Shown: positions 1 through 13,300 of the stretch, in pieces
Position numbering within the stretch: the stretch's first letter is position 1
Layout of the letters: each line of letters starts with the position of its first letter
From: Lota lota
Taxonomy: Eukaryota; Chordata; Actinopteri; Gadiformes; Lotidae
NCBI GenBank assembly: GCA_026745465.1
Contig: JACYXH010000479.1
Coordinates: 6,847,511 to 6,911,510, forward strand
Direction: 5' to 3'
DNA: 64,000 nt
Notes under the pieces: generated by a model
Seen by the model: the letters and a program-made list of their open reading frames with translations, nothing else
What the model was told of the DNA's origin: nothing
The model's database searches: none
Translations under genes and position numbers: made by a program

Positions 1-104
1 CTGTTAGCTTGAATATCATGTGGTCTAAATAAAGCGTAGAATAAATTAATTTACATCATCAGCCTCCCCGCTAATGCATGCCTTGTGTCGTCCTCCTACC
101 GCAG

Positions 105-3100
105 AGACCACGTACGAAGTGAGCGTGTTCACAGGCGACATGCTAGGAGCAGGAACGGACGCCAATGTCTACATCAATATTTACGGCGAGAACGGAGACA
201 CCGGAGAGCGCTATCTGAAAAAGTCGAACAACCTCAACAAGTTTGAGAGAGCGAAGGTAATGGCGCAGGTTAAACAGCGAGGGCAGAGTACCACGTTGTT
301 TTAACCCGTAGGCCTGACCAAAGTAACGGAAACCCAGATTTTTTTTTTTATAATTATAGAATTTTCTTTCATTTTTGTTTTGTGAACATTGAACATGTAT
401 ATTTTGAGAGAAGCTTTTTAAGTTTTAGTCGCTAACTACCTTGCTAGAGATAAAACAAAATACAGTGATGGTATAAAATATACCAAACTAAATGTTCAAC
501 AGTTCTGTTCCTGTTAGCTGTTTGAACTTGTGAACCACCCCATCACTTCTCCCTCCCACCCGCACCGGCGTAAAGTGATTAAAGAAGTCCCGAGGCCCCC
601 ATTCTAGAACAATCCCGACGGTTTTAAGATTAACACAAAGAATAGATCAACCGTGTCTTAGAAATGGGGTTCTAATTATAAAAATGTGCTCTTCGCTGTC
701 AGGCACCGACTCAAACACTTCCACGCAACACAATCCCTGCGGCAGGCTGTGGGTGGGAGCGTTATTCTTGTAGGATTACACGCTCTCCTGCAGACGAAGC
801 CAGCTGTGGTGCAGGGGAGCCGGGAGATGGGAGGGAGGGAAGAGGAGAGGAGGCCTAAGAGTCATCACCGTCCTACTTTTACTCATTACTTAATGAATTG
901 AAAGCGTTGAATTACTGATCTCCACATTATACCTGAGGCCTCAGGAACGCAGAGCTCATGTCCGCAGATAATTTGTTGGATTCATCCATACGGATCAAAG
1001 GTAACCAGAGCTAAGAAGAATAAAGAAACTTTCGTGGGGGGGGGGGGGGGTCTTCTTACAGTGAAAACATATGTGTAGGTGATGTTCTTTGATGTGTGTA
1101 AACAGGCATAGTAAAGATTTGCTCTTGCTCTAAGGTAGTCAAATTAAATCCGCTTATTTGAGGCATTGTTGGTAGTAAACTGAAATGAATTGCCATCAGC
1201 TGGGTGAAAATGTATGTCAAACACATAAATAGACTAAGCTAATAACTAGCTTCTTACATCTTCTAGGAAGACATGTTCACCGTGACAGCTGTAGACCTGG
1301 GGACTTTGAAAAAGCTACGCATTCGCCATGACAACAACAGCTCCTATTCCTCGTGGTACCTGGACCGTGTAGAGATCGTGGACACTAAGGAGGACACAAC
1401 GTGAGTCTCTATGGAGATAAAGACACTCTGTTGGCTCCCCATAACTTGTTATTCTCAGGAAACAGGTTTCAGACAATTTAATCATTCACAGTGAGACGTA
1501 TATATAAAATCGATATGATAGTACCACAATAAACCGTCGCCACATTCACAGTCTCTCATTTAGATTCCATGCAGTTACAGATAGAGGGACCCTATTTTCC
1601 ATGATGGCAGGTTTCGAAATAGCACAGATTTATAAAATTTAGATATTAAGGTTTAGAGAAGATAACACTTAGGTATTTTGTTCATCTTAGACGGGAAATT
1701 TGTCCTTCTTGTCTGGTTGGCAGCCAGTGTTTTAAAGTGTGTTTGGTGGCGTTGCAGCTACTACTTCCCCTGTAACCGCTGGCTGGCCGTGGACGAGGAC
1801 GACGGGCAGATCGCCAGGGAGCTGGTGCCTGTGGACGAGGCCTTCATGAAGAGGAACGACGATGACGAAGACTCAGGCACCACCCTGGGGCTGGAGCAGA
1901 AAGGTAACAGGATTCCCCGAGAGAGGCTTGTTTTTTAATAAACGCAGGGGGACAGGGGACGCTGTTGAAGATTCATTTAAAGTGGTAATGGGAAAGAAAA
2001 AAATAGAACAGAGTTTACTCGAAGGAGAACCAAGAAAGGTATAAAGCAATGTTCTACTGCTTGATGAAGGCCGTACAGAACCAATAACTTTGAACCTCTT
2101 GTTTGTGTTCCCACAGCAATGTCCACTACATATACTATTAAAGTAAAAACTGGGGAAAAGAAATATGCAGGAACTGATGCCAATGTCTTCGCAATCCTAT
2201 TTGGAGAAAATGACGACACAGGTAGGATTGCTGTAGTCCCAATAATTACAGACATAAAGATATTTTTAGGACAACCAAATGGATAGTTTGATTTCAATAG
2301 ACCTTTAAGGGATAGGTATGTGACTCACACATCACTGTGCCTCCTACAGGGATAATCAATCTAAAAGCATGTAAGAATTATAAGAATAAATTTGAGCAAG
2401 GGATGATCAATGAGTTCACCGTGGAAGCAGTGGACCTTGGAGATCTGGAGAAGCTACGCATGGGCCATGACAATTCAGGTAGGTAATGTCTGATACTATT
2501 ATTTATAATAATGTGAAGAACAATATTATTAATTTCAATCCGTCTCTGAAACGATAAAAACCCGAATGTCCCTTTGAAACTTGCGTCCCAAGCAGTTTGT
2601 AAAGGAGTATATAGAGTATATATACATTTTTCTCTTTTCCTGCAGTAGTGGACTACAATTTATAATATTTTGCCGTTACATAAGACTACACAGTTTTTGG
2701 GTCCAAAACACCAGTACATATATCTGTGTTTTTATCTACTCTAAATTTAGGGATTTTCTTTTGTGTTCTCAGGTGGTTCATCCGGTTGGTTTTTGGACTG
2801 GGTAGAGATAGACGCCCCCTCACAGGGTCAAAGACTTCGTTTCCCGTGTGGCCGTTGGCTGGATAAAGGAGAGGATGATGGGGCCATCGTGAGGGATCTG
2901 TATCCTGCTGAATTACAAACGGAACTGTACACGCCATGTGAGTGAGTGAGTGAACGAGTTAATGGGTGACGGATTGAGTGAGTAATACAGGCAACAGCTT
3001 TTAAAATGGAGCCATACATTCGTCTGCATACATGGTAACGTCATTGAGCACACTTTGAGTAAACGTGACCCCTTTTCATTGTCTTTCCAGTTGTGCCTTA

Positions 3101-6100
3101 TGAGATCAAGATTTTCACCAGCGACGTGTTTTGTGCGGGGACGGACGCTGACGTGTTCATCGTCCTGTACGGTCGCAAGGGCGTCTGCACACAGCAGAAA
3201 CACCTCTGTGTCAACAAGAGGGAGAGACGACTGTACTTTGAGAGAGCAGCAGAAGAAATGTTCATTGTAGAGGTGTGTGAATAATTGCCATTGAGCAGTC
3301 TGCAGAAAGGCACAAAAACAAATAAATAAAACGAATACCTTGTCTTTTTTTAATGTAGCTTTCTTCTCATGAAATAATGTGAACAGGGTACCTCTGAAAT
3401 GTATCCCTGCGATTGTCCAATTTATTTGATGTTTCATTTTATTTACATGTATTAATTTTTGTCACTTTGTATTGGAGTTAAATTGACTGACAAGCATTGT
3501 AGAAATAAGACCTGAGAGCTCCCCTGTGTGGTCTGCCTGCTCATAGCTAGAGGATATCGGGGATGTCATAGAGAAGATCAGGATCGGCCATGACAACCGA
3601 GGCACCAACCCAGGATGGCACCTCGACAGAGTGGAAATCAGGCGACAGCTCAGGAAAGGAAAGGTGCTCCATTTTCTATTTCTACAATCCTTTTTATAAG
3701 TACATTAACTGGCATCTCATAATGGGCCCATGCACGTTGGGAAAGGCTGTATAATTGAATGTATTTTCACACCAAATCTAAATAAGATGATGATACTTAA
3801 TGATGATGACTCGTTCCATGGGAAAATAAGGCAATACTAAACATAGTTTGCGTATTTTATGGCAGGGGTCTGAAACAACCATCTTCCCGTGTGAATGCTG
3901 GCTAGCCAAGTCTGAGGAGGATGGCGAGACAGTCAGGGAGCTGGTCTCATCTGACATCATCACGGAGAAACTCCTGAGAGACGGAACGCTGAAAACCACA
4001 GAGATCGAGGTGGAAGACGCCCTGGAGAGTAAGCCCTCCCTAACACTAACACCTAACCCCTAACAATAACCCCTAAACCCCTAACACTGAACCCTAACAC
4101 CTAACCCTCAAACCTCAACATTTAACCTCTTTATCCCTTAATTCCCTTACCCCTAACCTGCATTACTTATGCAGGTTAGGGTTACTTACACTTACCCCAA
4201 ACCTCTTACCCCTGAAACCTAACCCCTAGACCTAACCTCTTATGCCTACCAACATAGCTCTTACCATACATTTTATTCTGAAATGATTAGCTCACGAATA
4301 CAAGGTTTCCGTGCGGACGGGGGATATGTACGGCGCAGGAACTGATGCCAACGTCTTCCTCACCATCTACGGAGACTTGGGAGACACTGGAGAACGCAAA
4401 CTCAGCAAGTCAGAGAGCAACAGCAACAAATTTGAACGAGGAGAAGTACGTACAGTTTTATTTGAAATGTTCTGTGCAATGTCACACGATTGTGTTTGTG
4501 AAAGAGAAAGCCGATTCTGTGATTCCAGGTGGACAAGTTCACAATCGAGGCGGTCGACCTGGGCCAAGTGTTTAAAATCCGCATTCGCCACGACGACTCC
4601 ATGATGGGGGCCGACTGGAACCTGGACCAGGTGGAGGTGACGGACTCGGAGACGGAGGAGGTGTACATGTTCCTGTGTGAGCGCTGGCTGTCCCGGAAGA
4701 AGGAGGACAAACGCATCGACCGCACCTTCTTTGTCAAGGTTCCGTAAACACTCCCAACCTTCCATTTACACTCGATTGTTTCGCAACTACGGGGTCGCTA
4801 GTCTTTTCCTAGTCTCCTCCTGGTTAAGGTCCCTTGAGCAAGACAGCTAACCCCTAACTGGCCTTACTGGGCAAAGTAACTAGAAAAGTGGCATACAAAT
4901 GCCAGTGCAAATATGTCAATTTTGCTCATGTGATTGATTGATTGTTATTGACCAGTCCCCTGACTCTAAATCCTCACCTTCCCATAGGTAAACCTAACCA
5001 TCTCTAATCTAATACCTACAAATACTTAAACAACTGTAATAAGTCTGTATAGTTCACCCGTTAAGAAGCTTGTCTATGTGTGCCTTGCAGGGATACGAGG
5101 GGGATAGAAACACTGATCCAAACTCCCAGAAGACGGTTCAGGGTAAACAGGGGCTGGACAGAAATGCCAACAAGAAGAAAAAGAAGAAGAAGCAGGCGGT
5201 CGTGGAGGAGGGACCAAGTAAAGTCATACATTTATTCTTCACACTGAAATTTCCTCATGATTCATCCCGGTTACATGCATGCATATTCCATGGCTTCATA
5301 ATTCACAGTTCAATTATATTGTCATTTGAATTGTCAATTGAAGCGTCAATTGAATGTCATTGACTCTGAATGCTCTGACCAGTCATTCCATATCACTTCA
5401 CCCTCTCCACGGGGATGGCCCGCGATGCCGGCACCACGGCCCGAGCCTACGTCATCATTGTGGGACCGGGTGAGGCGGAGACGGACCGACTGTGGCTGGA
5501 TCTGCCCGAGGAGAAGAAAGGCTTTGCGTCTGGCACCATGGAGAACTTTGTATGCTATGGAACTGACGTCGGTGAAATGAAGAGGGTTGAGGTGAGAGAA
5601 AAATGGAATGCCGTTGAACGTTTTGTTCGAGGTTCAAATGCAACGACAGAGCAGTGGATGCGTTATTTAGTAATATCTTTTAGTAAAAGTTTTTTTTAAC
5701 TGTCCGCTCAGAAATATCTGTTCAAGTAGTGGCTCTAGATAGATGAAAACAATGTCAAATAAAATATGAAGTAGCTGTTTGGATTTAGTTCCTATCTATC
5801 TTCTCTCTTTCTCTGTCCTGCCCTCTCCTCATCTACTCCCATCTTCCCATCCTAGCTGGGACACAACGGGGCCACTCCAGAGAGCTGCTGGCTGGTGGAC
5901 GAGTTGGCGGTAGCCGTGCCAACCAAAGGTATCAAGTACATCTTCCCATGTAAGTGCTGGCTGGCAAAAGACAGGGGGGACGGTCTCACCACCAGGCTGT
6001 TCAACGTGCTGGACTCCAGCACCATCAACATCATTCGCAAGGTGAAAGAAAATATGTATTAATATTTACACATCTTCATGTCCTTTTGCAAATCCATTAT

Positions 6101-9100
6101 AATTAGTTATTAATACAAATAAGCATGTATTTCTAAATATCTGCTTAGTTTATAACAATGCCCATTATATTTAGGTGGTTTATGAAACAACGGTGGCCAC
6201 AGGTGACACCCAGTATGCAGGAACCGATACCAACATCTTCCTCACCGTATTCGGAGCCAACGGGAGCACAGAGGAGATGCTGCTGCCCAAAGCCGGGGAT
6301 AGGTTAGTCGTTTGGTGCTCTGTGCATATGGTCATGCTCGTCAAAAGTGCAAGTCCAACTCGTAGTGAACAAACAGTCTGACTTTACAGACATTTAAAAC
6401 CCATTGTGACCTCATCATTTAAACTAGGTTTGAAAGAGGCCAAGAAGACACGTTCAACGTTGAGATCGACGACATTGCACCTCTGAAGAAGATCCGGCTT
6501 CGAGTGGACGGCACTGGCAGTCGTCCCGACTGGTTTCTCGACAATGTAAAAAAGTTATTATCATTATCTTTTGCCTTTTTCTTTTAGCATTACCGTAACG
6601 TTGTCATCCAACAGTTAGCATCTAGTGATCACGTTGACGTAACTGCATAAGTGTGTGTGATTCCGTTGGCCTCGTCGTATTCCGTAGGTGCAGATGCGGA
6701 ACCCGATCACGGAAGACGTGTACACGTTCACCTACGAGAACTGGCTGTCAAAGACCAAAGGGCCCAAGAGAACCCAGGTGTGCGAGCTGGCGGCCATGGT
6801 GGATGAGGAGGAGATGGTGGACAGAACCACCTACACCATCCAAGTAGCGACCAGCGACGCTGGAGGTGGGCGCCCCCGGGATGTGAGGATGTTGGAATGG
6901 AATGAATGGAGTCGTAGCGGTAGAAGGTCAGAGATTGCCGGTTGCTTGGTGCACCAGACCAGACCAAAAGTGGACCAGAATTAAACGATTTATACTGAAA
7001 GATGGCTGGCTGAATTGACCCTTGGATGGGCGTGTCTTACTCTTGAGAAACGTTCTAGTTCAGATATTTTTTTAACGGAGTTAACAGCTGTAGTAGAAAA
7101 GTAGTGCAGGTTTAAGATTGTTGCTGCATATGACTATTCGATTATCTCTCCCTCGCTTGCTTCATGCACATCTATGTAATATGCATACAAGTTGAGTTTT
7201 ACGTACAAGTATGTAAATACACATATCTATATCTATATTTATTTAGGTGCCGGCACGGATGCCAACGTGTTCCTGATCATCTTCGGAGAGTACGGGGACA
7301 CGGGGACGATGGCCCTGAAGGAGAGCGGAGCCAGGAACAAGTTTGAACGCAAAATGAAAGACGTGTTCCGCTTCCCTGACATGCTCAGTCTCGGGGAGCT
7401 GTCCAAGATCCGCATTTGGCATGACAACAAAGGTGTGTGTGTGTGTGTGTGTGTGTGTACACCCATGGAACATCTCTATATATGTATGTGTCATCTCTAT
7501 TCAAAAGGAATCAAAGCTCGGTAGAAGCCTGGTAGAAAACCTCTGTTACCCTGATAATCTGATCCACAATACATACTTGAATTTCACCTTGAGTTAGAAA
7601 AAGAATCAATCACAAAACCTCAATAACGAATAGACCGTAAAATAACGAATAGACCAAACACTGTACATAATTATATTTGTACCACAGACCGGAAAAAAAC
7701 CTGCAGTATTATAGATCATAGAATTCCAAGCCATGATGGAAAGTGTTGCCTCCTACCTCAGGTCCCGCTCCTGGGTGGCATCTAGAATACATCGACGTGA
7801 AGGACGAGACCATGGGCGAGACCTTCCGCTTCCCCTGCGACCGCTGGCTGGCCAAAAACATGGACGACGGGCAGATCATGAGGGACCTGGCCTGTGCCAA
7901 CAACAATACTGTGGACCTCAACGAGAAAACCAGTTAGTATCAATGAGAACACCAGTTAGTAACTAAGAGAAAACCAGTTGGTATCATTGAGAACACCAGT
8001 TAGTATCTAAGGAAACTTGTCATTAACAAAGTACTATAACAGTCAGTTCGATTTTCCATGTTTGGTCGTTTATTTGATAAAAAAATGAGATGTCACATGA
8101 TGTCCTCTTTTCAGAATATGAAATAGCCACGACCACTGCTACCACGGACCACGCCGACACCACGGAGAATACGTGGATCGTGTTGGAAGGGAAAAAAGCG
8201 CGTTCCAAAGAGTTTGTCATGGAGAACAAAAAGAAGAAGTTCTTGTGGTAGGTTTTCCTGGTAGGAAATCATTAATTAGGAATAACCCCTTTCGCTTTGT
8301 GTACCCGGGGACTCATGAGCGTGTGTTCCCAGGAGAGCTCAGCCTCCCGGCACAACGTAAACCTTCCTGTGATTCTACTGCCTCACATCTTATAAAGACT
8401 CCACTGTTTGTTTTGCCACTCCACAGCGGTGCCACCGACACGTTTGAGTTTTCCTCCAAGCACTTAGGTGAGATCGCTGGCATTTCGCTGGGCCATATCA
8501 CCAAAGACGGCAAGAAGGTGAAGGGCGAAGCTTTCTGGCACGTCATGGAGGTCGTGGTGACCGAGAAGGAACTGGGGAACAAGTGAGAGAATATTAAAAA
8601 CCTCATATGATCGATCCCTTTTCAATGCTACATTCATAGCATGTATTGGCATTTTAATTAATTAATTAAAATAATTGTACATCGTACATGTACATGCACG
8701 TACATGTACATACACGTACATGTACATACATGTACACTTCTTCAATGAGAACATAATGCTTTGCAAACGTAATGGCCTTCCAAGTTTCAGGCCTATTCGT
8801 TCACATGTTTTTCTTTATATTTCCATAATACCATTTATTTAAAGCCTGCCATATCATTGTGATGCCCAAAATAGCGCTCTCTCTGTCTCACTCTGTCTCA
8901 CTCTTTCTCTCACTCTGTCTCACTCTCTCTCTCTCTCTCTCCCGCTCTCTCTCCCGCTCTCTCTCCCTCCTGTTCACTTGCTCTCAGAGTCTGTGTAACA
9001 CTCTTGACTGTTCCCTAGCTACTTTTATCCTAGGAATGCAGTGTTTGATTGACAGGACAGGTGCTCAGACGAAGGGGGAAATGTTTGATTTATTTTTAAC

Positions 9101-9794
9101 CTCAAGATCCATGTCACATCTTTGGTCCCATTTGCTGTCTTTGCCAGTCGTAAAGACAGATCAAATTAGTTTTGTGCTATGTGGCTAACACTGCATGGTT
9201 AAAGGTTTTGGGTCAGCAAGATAATGATTGATAAATAATCTATGAAAATTTGTCAATACATTTGAATTGGATTGAAGACATCAAACATTTCTTTCCCTAC
9301 ATCTTCTGCATAGGTATTTTTTCCACTGTGATGCCCGGATTCCCCTGGCAGCTAAGAAAGACCAGTTCCAGACGTTTGAGTCTTACAAGTCCATCGAGAG
9401 CTTTGCAAGCAAGGTGCGCAACCTGGTGCCTGTCAGGTACGAGATCATCGTCATCACCGGGGACGTGAAGGAGGCCGGCACCGACGCCAACGTCTTCATC
9501 ACCATATACGGCGTCAACGGCGATTCTGGCAAGCGGCAGCTCCGGCAGAAGTTCAGGAACCTTTTCGAACGCGGCCAAACGGACCGCTTTGTTCTGGAGA
9601 TGCTAGACATGGGCGAGCTGCTTCGGGTCACCGTGGAGCACGACAACTCGGTGTCCAGTGCCGGCTGGTTCCTGGAGTGTGTCGAGGTGACCAACACGGC
9701 CAACTCGGTGACCACCATCTTCCAGTGTGGGAAGTGGCTGGACGTGAAGAAGGCAAACGGGCAGATCCAGAGAGTGCTTTATCCCAAGTACTAG
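105..9794 (+). CDS. loxhd1: Lipoxygenase homology PLAT-repeat protein 1, 3' part of gene
   Basis: Partial gene; the 5' end lies left of the window. Twenty-two exons read in one continuous frame: 105-256, 1267-1400, 1758-1903, 2117-2221, 2350-2478, 2773-2937, 3091-3272, 3547-3663, 3866-4028, 4291-4445, 4529-4738, 5091-5217, 5383-5591, 5856-6041, 6175-6302, 6428-6545, 6688-6865, 7247-7432, 7762-7932, 8115-8247, 8427-8582, 9314-9794 (stop TAG 9792-9794). They encode about 1,240 residues arranged as roughly nine PLAT domains. Most show the family pattern Y-E-V/I...TGD...AGTDANVF, then KFERG, then IRHDN, then W(Y/F)LD..E and FPC.RWL. Human LOXHD1 has 15 PLAT repeats and is needed in inner-ear hair cells, where it is linked to stereocilia and deafness; the hair-cell role here is inferred from orthology. 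A lysine-rich linker is encoded by 5091-5217. The fifth and eighth repeats lack the canonical AGTDANVF. The last PLAT lies on a single 481-bp exon. The acceptor of the first exon could also be 2 bp later. Confidence 0.95.
4039..4240. repeat. Degenerate telomere-like CCTAACCC repeat
   Basis: About 200 bp of variants of CCCTAA (CCCCTAA, ACCTAAC, ACCCTAAC) fill the loxhd1 intron between exons 3866-4028 and 4291-4445. The tract contains one short palindrome, AACCTGCAT...ATGCAGGTT, around 4157-4180. It resembles an interstitial telomeric sequence but is too degenerate to be a recent telomere insertion. Confidence 0.7.
4790..4900 (+). repeat. SINE-like fragment in loxhd1 intron
   Basis: The stretch contains the phrase CCCTTGAGCAAGACAGCTAACCCC, typical of the body of a common teleost tRNA-derived SINE. 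No intact A/B promoter boxes or target duplication were recognised. Related fragments occur at 41425-41575 and 42940-43055. Confidence 0.4.
7433..7458 (+). repeat. GT microsatellite that forms a splice donor
   Basis: Thirteen GT units begin at the first intron base after loxhd1 exon 7247-7432. The GT dinucleotide used as the donor is therefore the first unit of the repeat. Confidence 0.85.
8678..8736. repeat. GTACAT-type short tandem repeat
   Basis: Alternating GTACATGTACATACACGTACATG units, highly self-complementary, in the intron between loxhd1 exons 8427-8582 and 9314-9794. It is followed at 8876-8970 by a CT-rich microsatellite (CACTCTGTCT and CTCTCTCC units). Confidence 0.7.
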
Positions 9795-10235
9795 AACCAC
9801 CAAGGGGGTGCCTTCCCTGCCCTTTGTCAAGAGTATGTTGGTACATCAGAATGGCATCTAGCAACTTGGCGTTAAATCTATGAACTGGCGATGACACAAA
9901 GATGGCCGCCTGCCTTGCCATGTTGATAGTGTTGGTTTTAGTCGACTGGACTAGAAAAACACCTTTCTTTCCAATTCTCACACTGCTGCTGTTTCTGTGG
10001 CAAACATCTCGATGGGTAACCGCTCAGACTTTGCGAGACATAAGTCGAATGACCGAATGACCAAACTGGTAGAGGGAGACCACATTGCCATGTGATCAGA
10101 TGCATATCGTAGGTTCAAATACACTGTTTACCTGCTTCTTGTCACTAAATGCCACAGTACCCATGTACCTATGAAAAGAAGTAACGAGAAAGTTTTGGAT
10201 TTTATACTGTTGTTTCACCAATGGTTGTTTTTAAT

Positions 10236-10241
10236 AATAAA
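10236..10241 (+). terminator. Candidate loxhd1 poly(A) signal
   Basis: AATAAA about 440 nt after the loxhd1 stop codon. The intervening 9795-10235 shows no open coding exon and is read as 3' untranslated sequence. The call rests only on motif and position. Confidence 0.5.
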
Positions 10242-10357
10242 AAAATGTTGACGCTCAATTATGTATCCTTTTTTCCTATTCAACAAGCAAAACTGTCAAC
10301 AATACTACAAAGAATATTTAGAGAAAAGCAAGGGACTTGTTTGAGCATTTTAGGCGG

Positions 10358-10363
10358 TTTATT
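10358..10363 (-). terminator. Candidate ark2c poly(A) signal
   Basis: TTTATT on the + strand is AATAAA on the - strand. It would end an ark2c 3' untranslated region of about 4 kb, about 120 bp from the loxhd1 poly(A) candidate, so the two transcripts may nearly touch or overlap tail to tail. Nearer AATAAA sites may be used instead. Confidence 0.35.
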
Positions 10364-13300
10364 TGAAAAACACATACAAAAAGATCATATACAAGACAAT
10401 AAATAAAAAAAGGAGACAGAACAGTTTGGGTTAAGCTATGCAACTTTTGCATCATCATTAGTAATAAATACAGTACAAAATCCACCCAGAGTGAATCTAA
10501 AGAGTTTCCACAATAATCACTGATCATGTTATTCTTCATTATGATGTAGCTATTGCTTTCATATTATTGATACATACTTCTACTTTTTCTATAAAATACT
10601 CAAGATCATAAAACATTGCGCGGTTACAGCAAAACAGCAGTGTGTTGTACAAAGATGGCCGTGTCCCTTTTCACTGGCAGGTTAATAATCAACATGGGTT
10701 TTGTGTATTATTTTTTTCTCAGCAGCAAAGAAACATCTGAAATATTCAAGAAGGTACAGCATCATATTAAACACATCTACAGAGCTACTCCCACGTACAC
10801 ATAGGAAAACCTGAGAAGGACATGCATTAAAAAGCTTGTGCTTTGAGTTCTACTGTTCATTCCGGTTCACCAGCTTGAGTTAATACTATGGCTACGGTCC
10901 AGGTTGCTCTGGATTAATGGGACACACTGCAGAGGGCATAGGGTAAGGCCAGTGAGAGCACGAAATGAAATAATAGTTAAGACCAATCAACGCTACCCAA
11001 TCCGTAATGGGGTATAATTATATGCTGGATTAGGGAAAAAATGCACACAGAAAAACAAGTGGTTAGCTTATTATAACCAGGTGTAATACAAGTCTATCTA
11101 GAACCGGAAAACCACGGTAATACACCATTAATTTGCTCAACAAGATCAATAGATTGAGTTAGCATGTTAGCTACCATTCTGACCCCACACAAACAAAGCA
11201 ATTGCCAGCAATACATAGTACCAAATAATACAGAACCCCGCTTGGGAGAGGGAGGGGATAGGGCAGGGAATAAGCTTTGAATTAAGATCTAGATATGATG
11301 GAATATCCTAAACACGGTGATATCAAACTAACTAACTAACTGAAAAAAAACTCTGAAACAAATAGAATTGATTATAGGAAATAAAGCTGTACCATGTTTT
11401 GAAAAGCAAGCAATGGCCATAATAATAACAATATTGCGGGATTGTCTCCCATCTGGTCTGATCAGACAGATCAAATGCAGTGATTATAACAGAAGATGAG
11501 AGAAAAAAAATGTAATAGAAAATGTATGACACAGATGGAATGTGAGCCAGATCAACAGCACCATGCTGGCTAGAAACTTTTTGAAATACTTTTCTAAAAA
11601 ATTATTTTCTTTTTCTTTGAAAAGAAAAACACACAGACGGCATGCAAAAGCATCCCCAGCGACCAATGCATAATGAGGTATTATTTTTTTTTATTTTGTG
11701 TTATTTCTAAATAAATATATTGATTAAATTGCAAAGTTATGAGATAGAGACATTAAATATTCCACCACGATAGCTAGCTAGCTACAGTTAGTAATAAATA
11801 ATGATTGTTAAATACTTAAGGCATCTTAAATCACAGCATTCTATGTGGACTAGAAACTCTCCATTTTCATCCATGTCAAGATTATTTTTTTGGGATGGAG
11901 GTTTCATATACGAAAAAAAAGAGGGATCAAAAGAATTAACGCAACACAAACAGTCAAGTTACCCTCCAATAGTACACAAGGAAGCATGAAGATACTTGGA
12001 ACTCAATACAAACACATAATCTAGGACAAGGAGACCCCACACCACCAAACCAAAAATCAGGCAACTCCATATTATAGTGCATTTACAAAACACAAGCTAC
12101 ATTAGAACAGCAATAAATATGTTTTCAGCATTGCAGCTTTATCTTCAAAAATGGTTAAACAGACAAGGCACCCAAATACCTTGTCCAAATTGGCATGAGA
12201 GCAAAATAAAACGAAAAAAAGAAATCACAATTTCATTGAGAAACAAAAATAATAATAATGGAAGAAATAGACAACAGAATATCCCAACTTAAAAGTTAAG
12301 AAAATCGTTTGGTATTTTTTCTTTTTTTTCTTCTTTTTTTTAATGGATGGCTTTTCTCCCTTTCACCCTCCTTCAAGCGAACTACACCAACATGGCTCAT
12401 GCATGATACAGACAAAAACGGCTTCTATCACGGAGCACATCACAGCCATACTAGCAGTACCATACACTACTATCATGGAGAGTGGGGCTGGGTGGGTTGT
12501 GCTGCAATCATACACATTCTAGAAACACATCATTAGGCAAACTAAATACCCATTTTCCCTGTAACACCAGACACCGCCGTTCTTGGCAAAAACAGAAAAA
12601 ACGATGGGAGGGAGCAACTCAAAAATAGATTGAAATGAGAAGGAGCAGACACGACGACAAACAACAAACGTAGGCGATTAAATAGGTGTAGAGAATCATG
12701 TGTGCTTGTTTGATTAGGCAATAAGGTTCCGGTAAATAGGTCATACAAATGTCACACTGCTATTCACTAATGGCGAGACTCTGCAGGCACGGCATCCTCG
12801 GAGTGGAGGGAAGGGGGGGGGGGGGGGGGGGGGGGGGGTGATCATGCCGTTAAATGAGGCGACGGAGGGGAGTTGATGGAGAGGAGTTACTGTTAGACAC
12901 GGATCTACGCGGCGCACCACCTCTGGGGACCCTACGTGTCGGAGGGGGATGAGGTCGGCATTGAACGGTGGATCAGTCTCTGAGGGCAACTTTGGTGTGT
13001 GTGTGTGGAGTAGGGAAGGATGTGATGGGGTGAGACTTGGGGTGCATTCTGGTCCCCCTCCATAGGTGAGTGGGATCGGCAGAGTCATCGTATACGGTTT
13101 CACATGCACACGACACACGCATACGCGCACGCGTGCACACAATCCTTGTTTTCTACTTGTGGTAGAAAACAATCCCTGTCCACAATACGACATAGCCCAA
13201 GCCTGCCATACAGCATGCACATCTCGGGCCTCCGCTCTAGGGTAGAGAGGCCCGGCTACAAACACTACACAGATCACTGGAAGCCATGCCTGCAGTTAGC

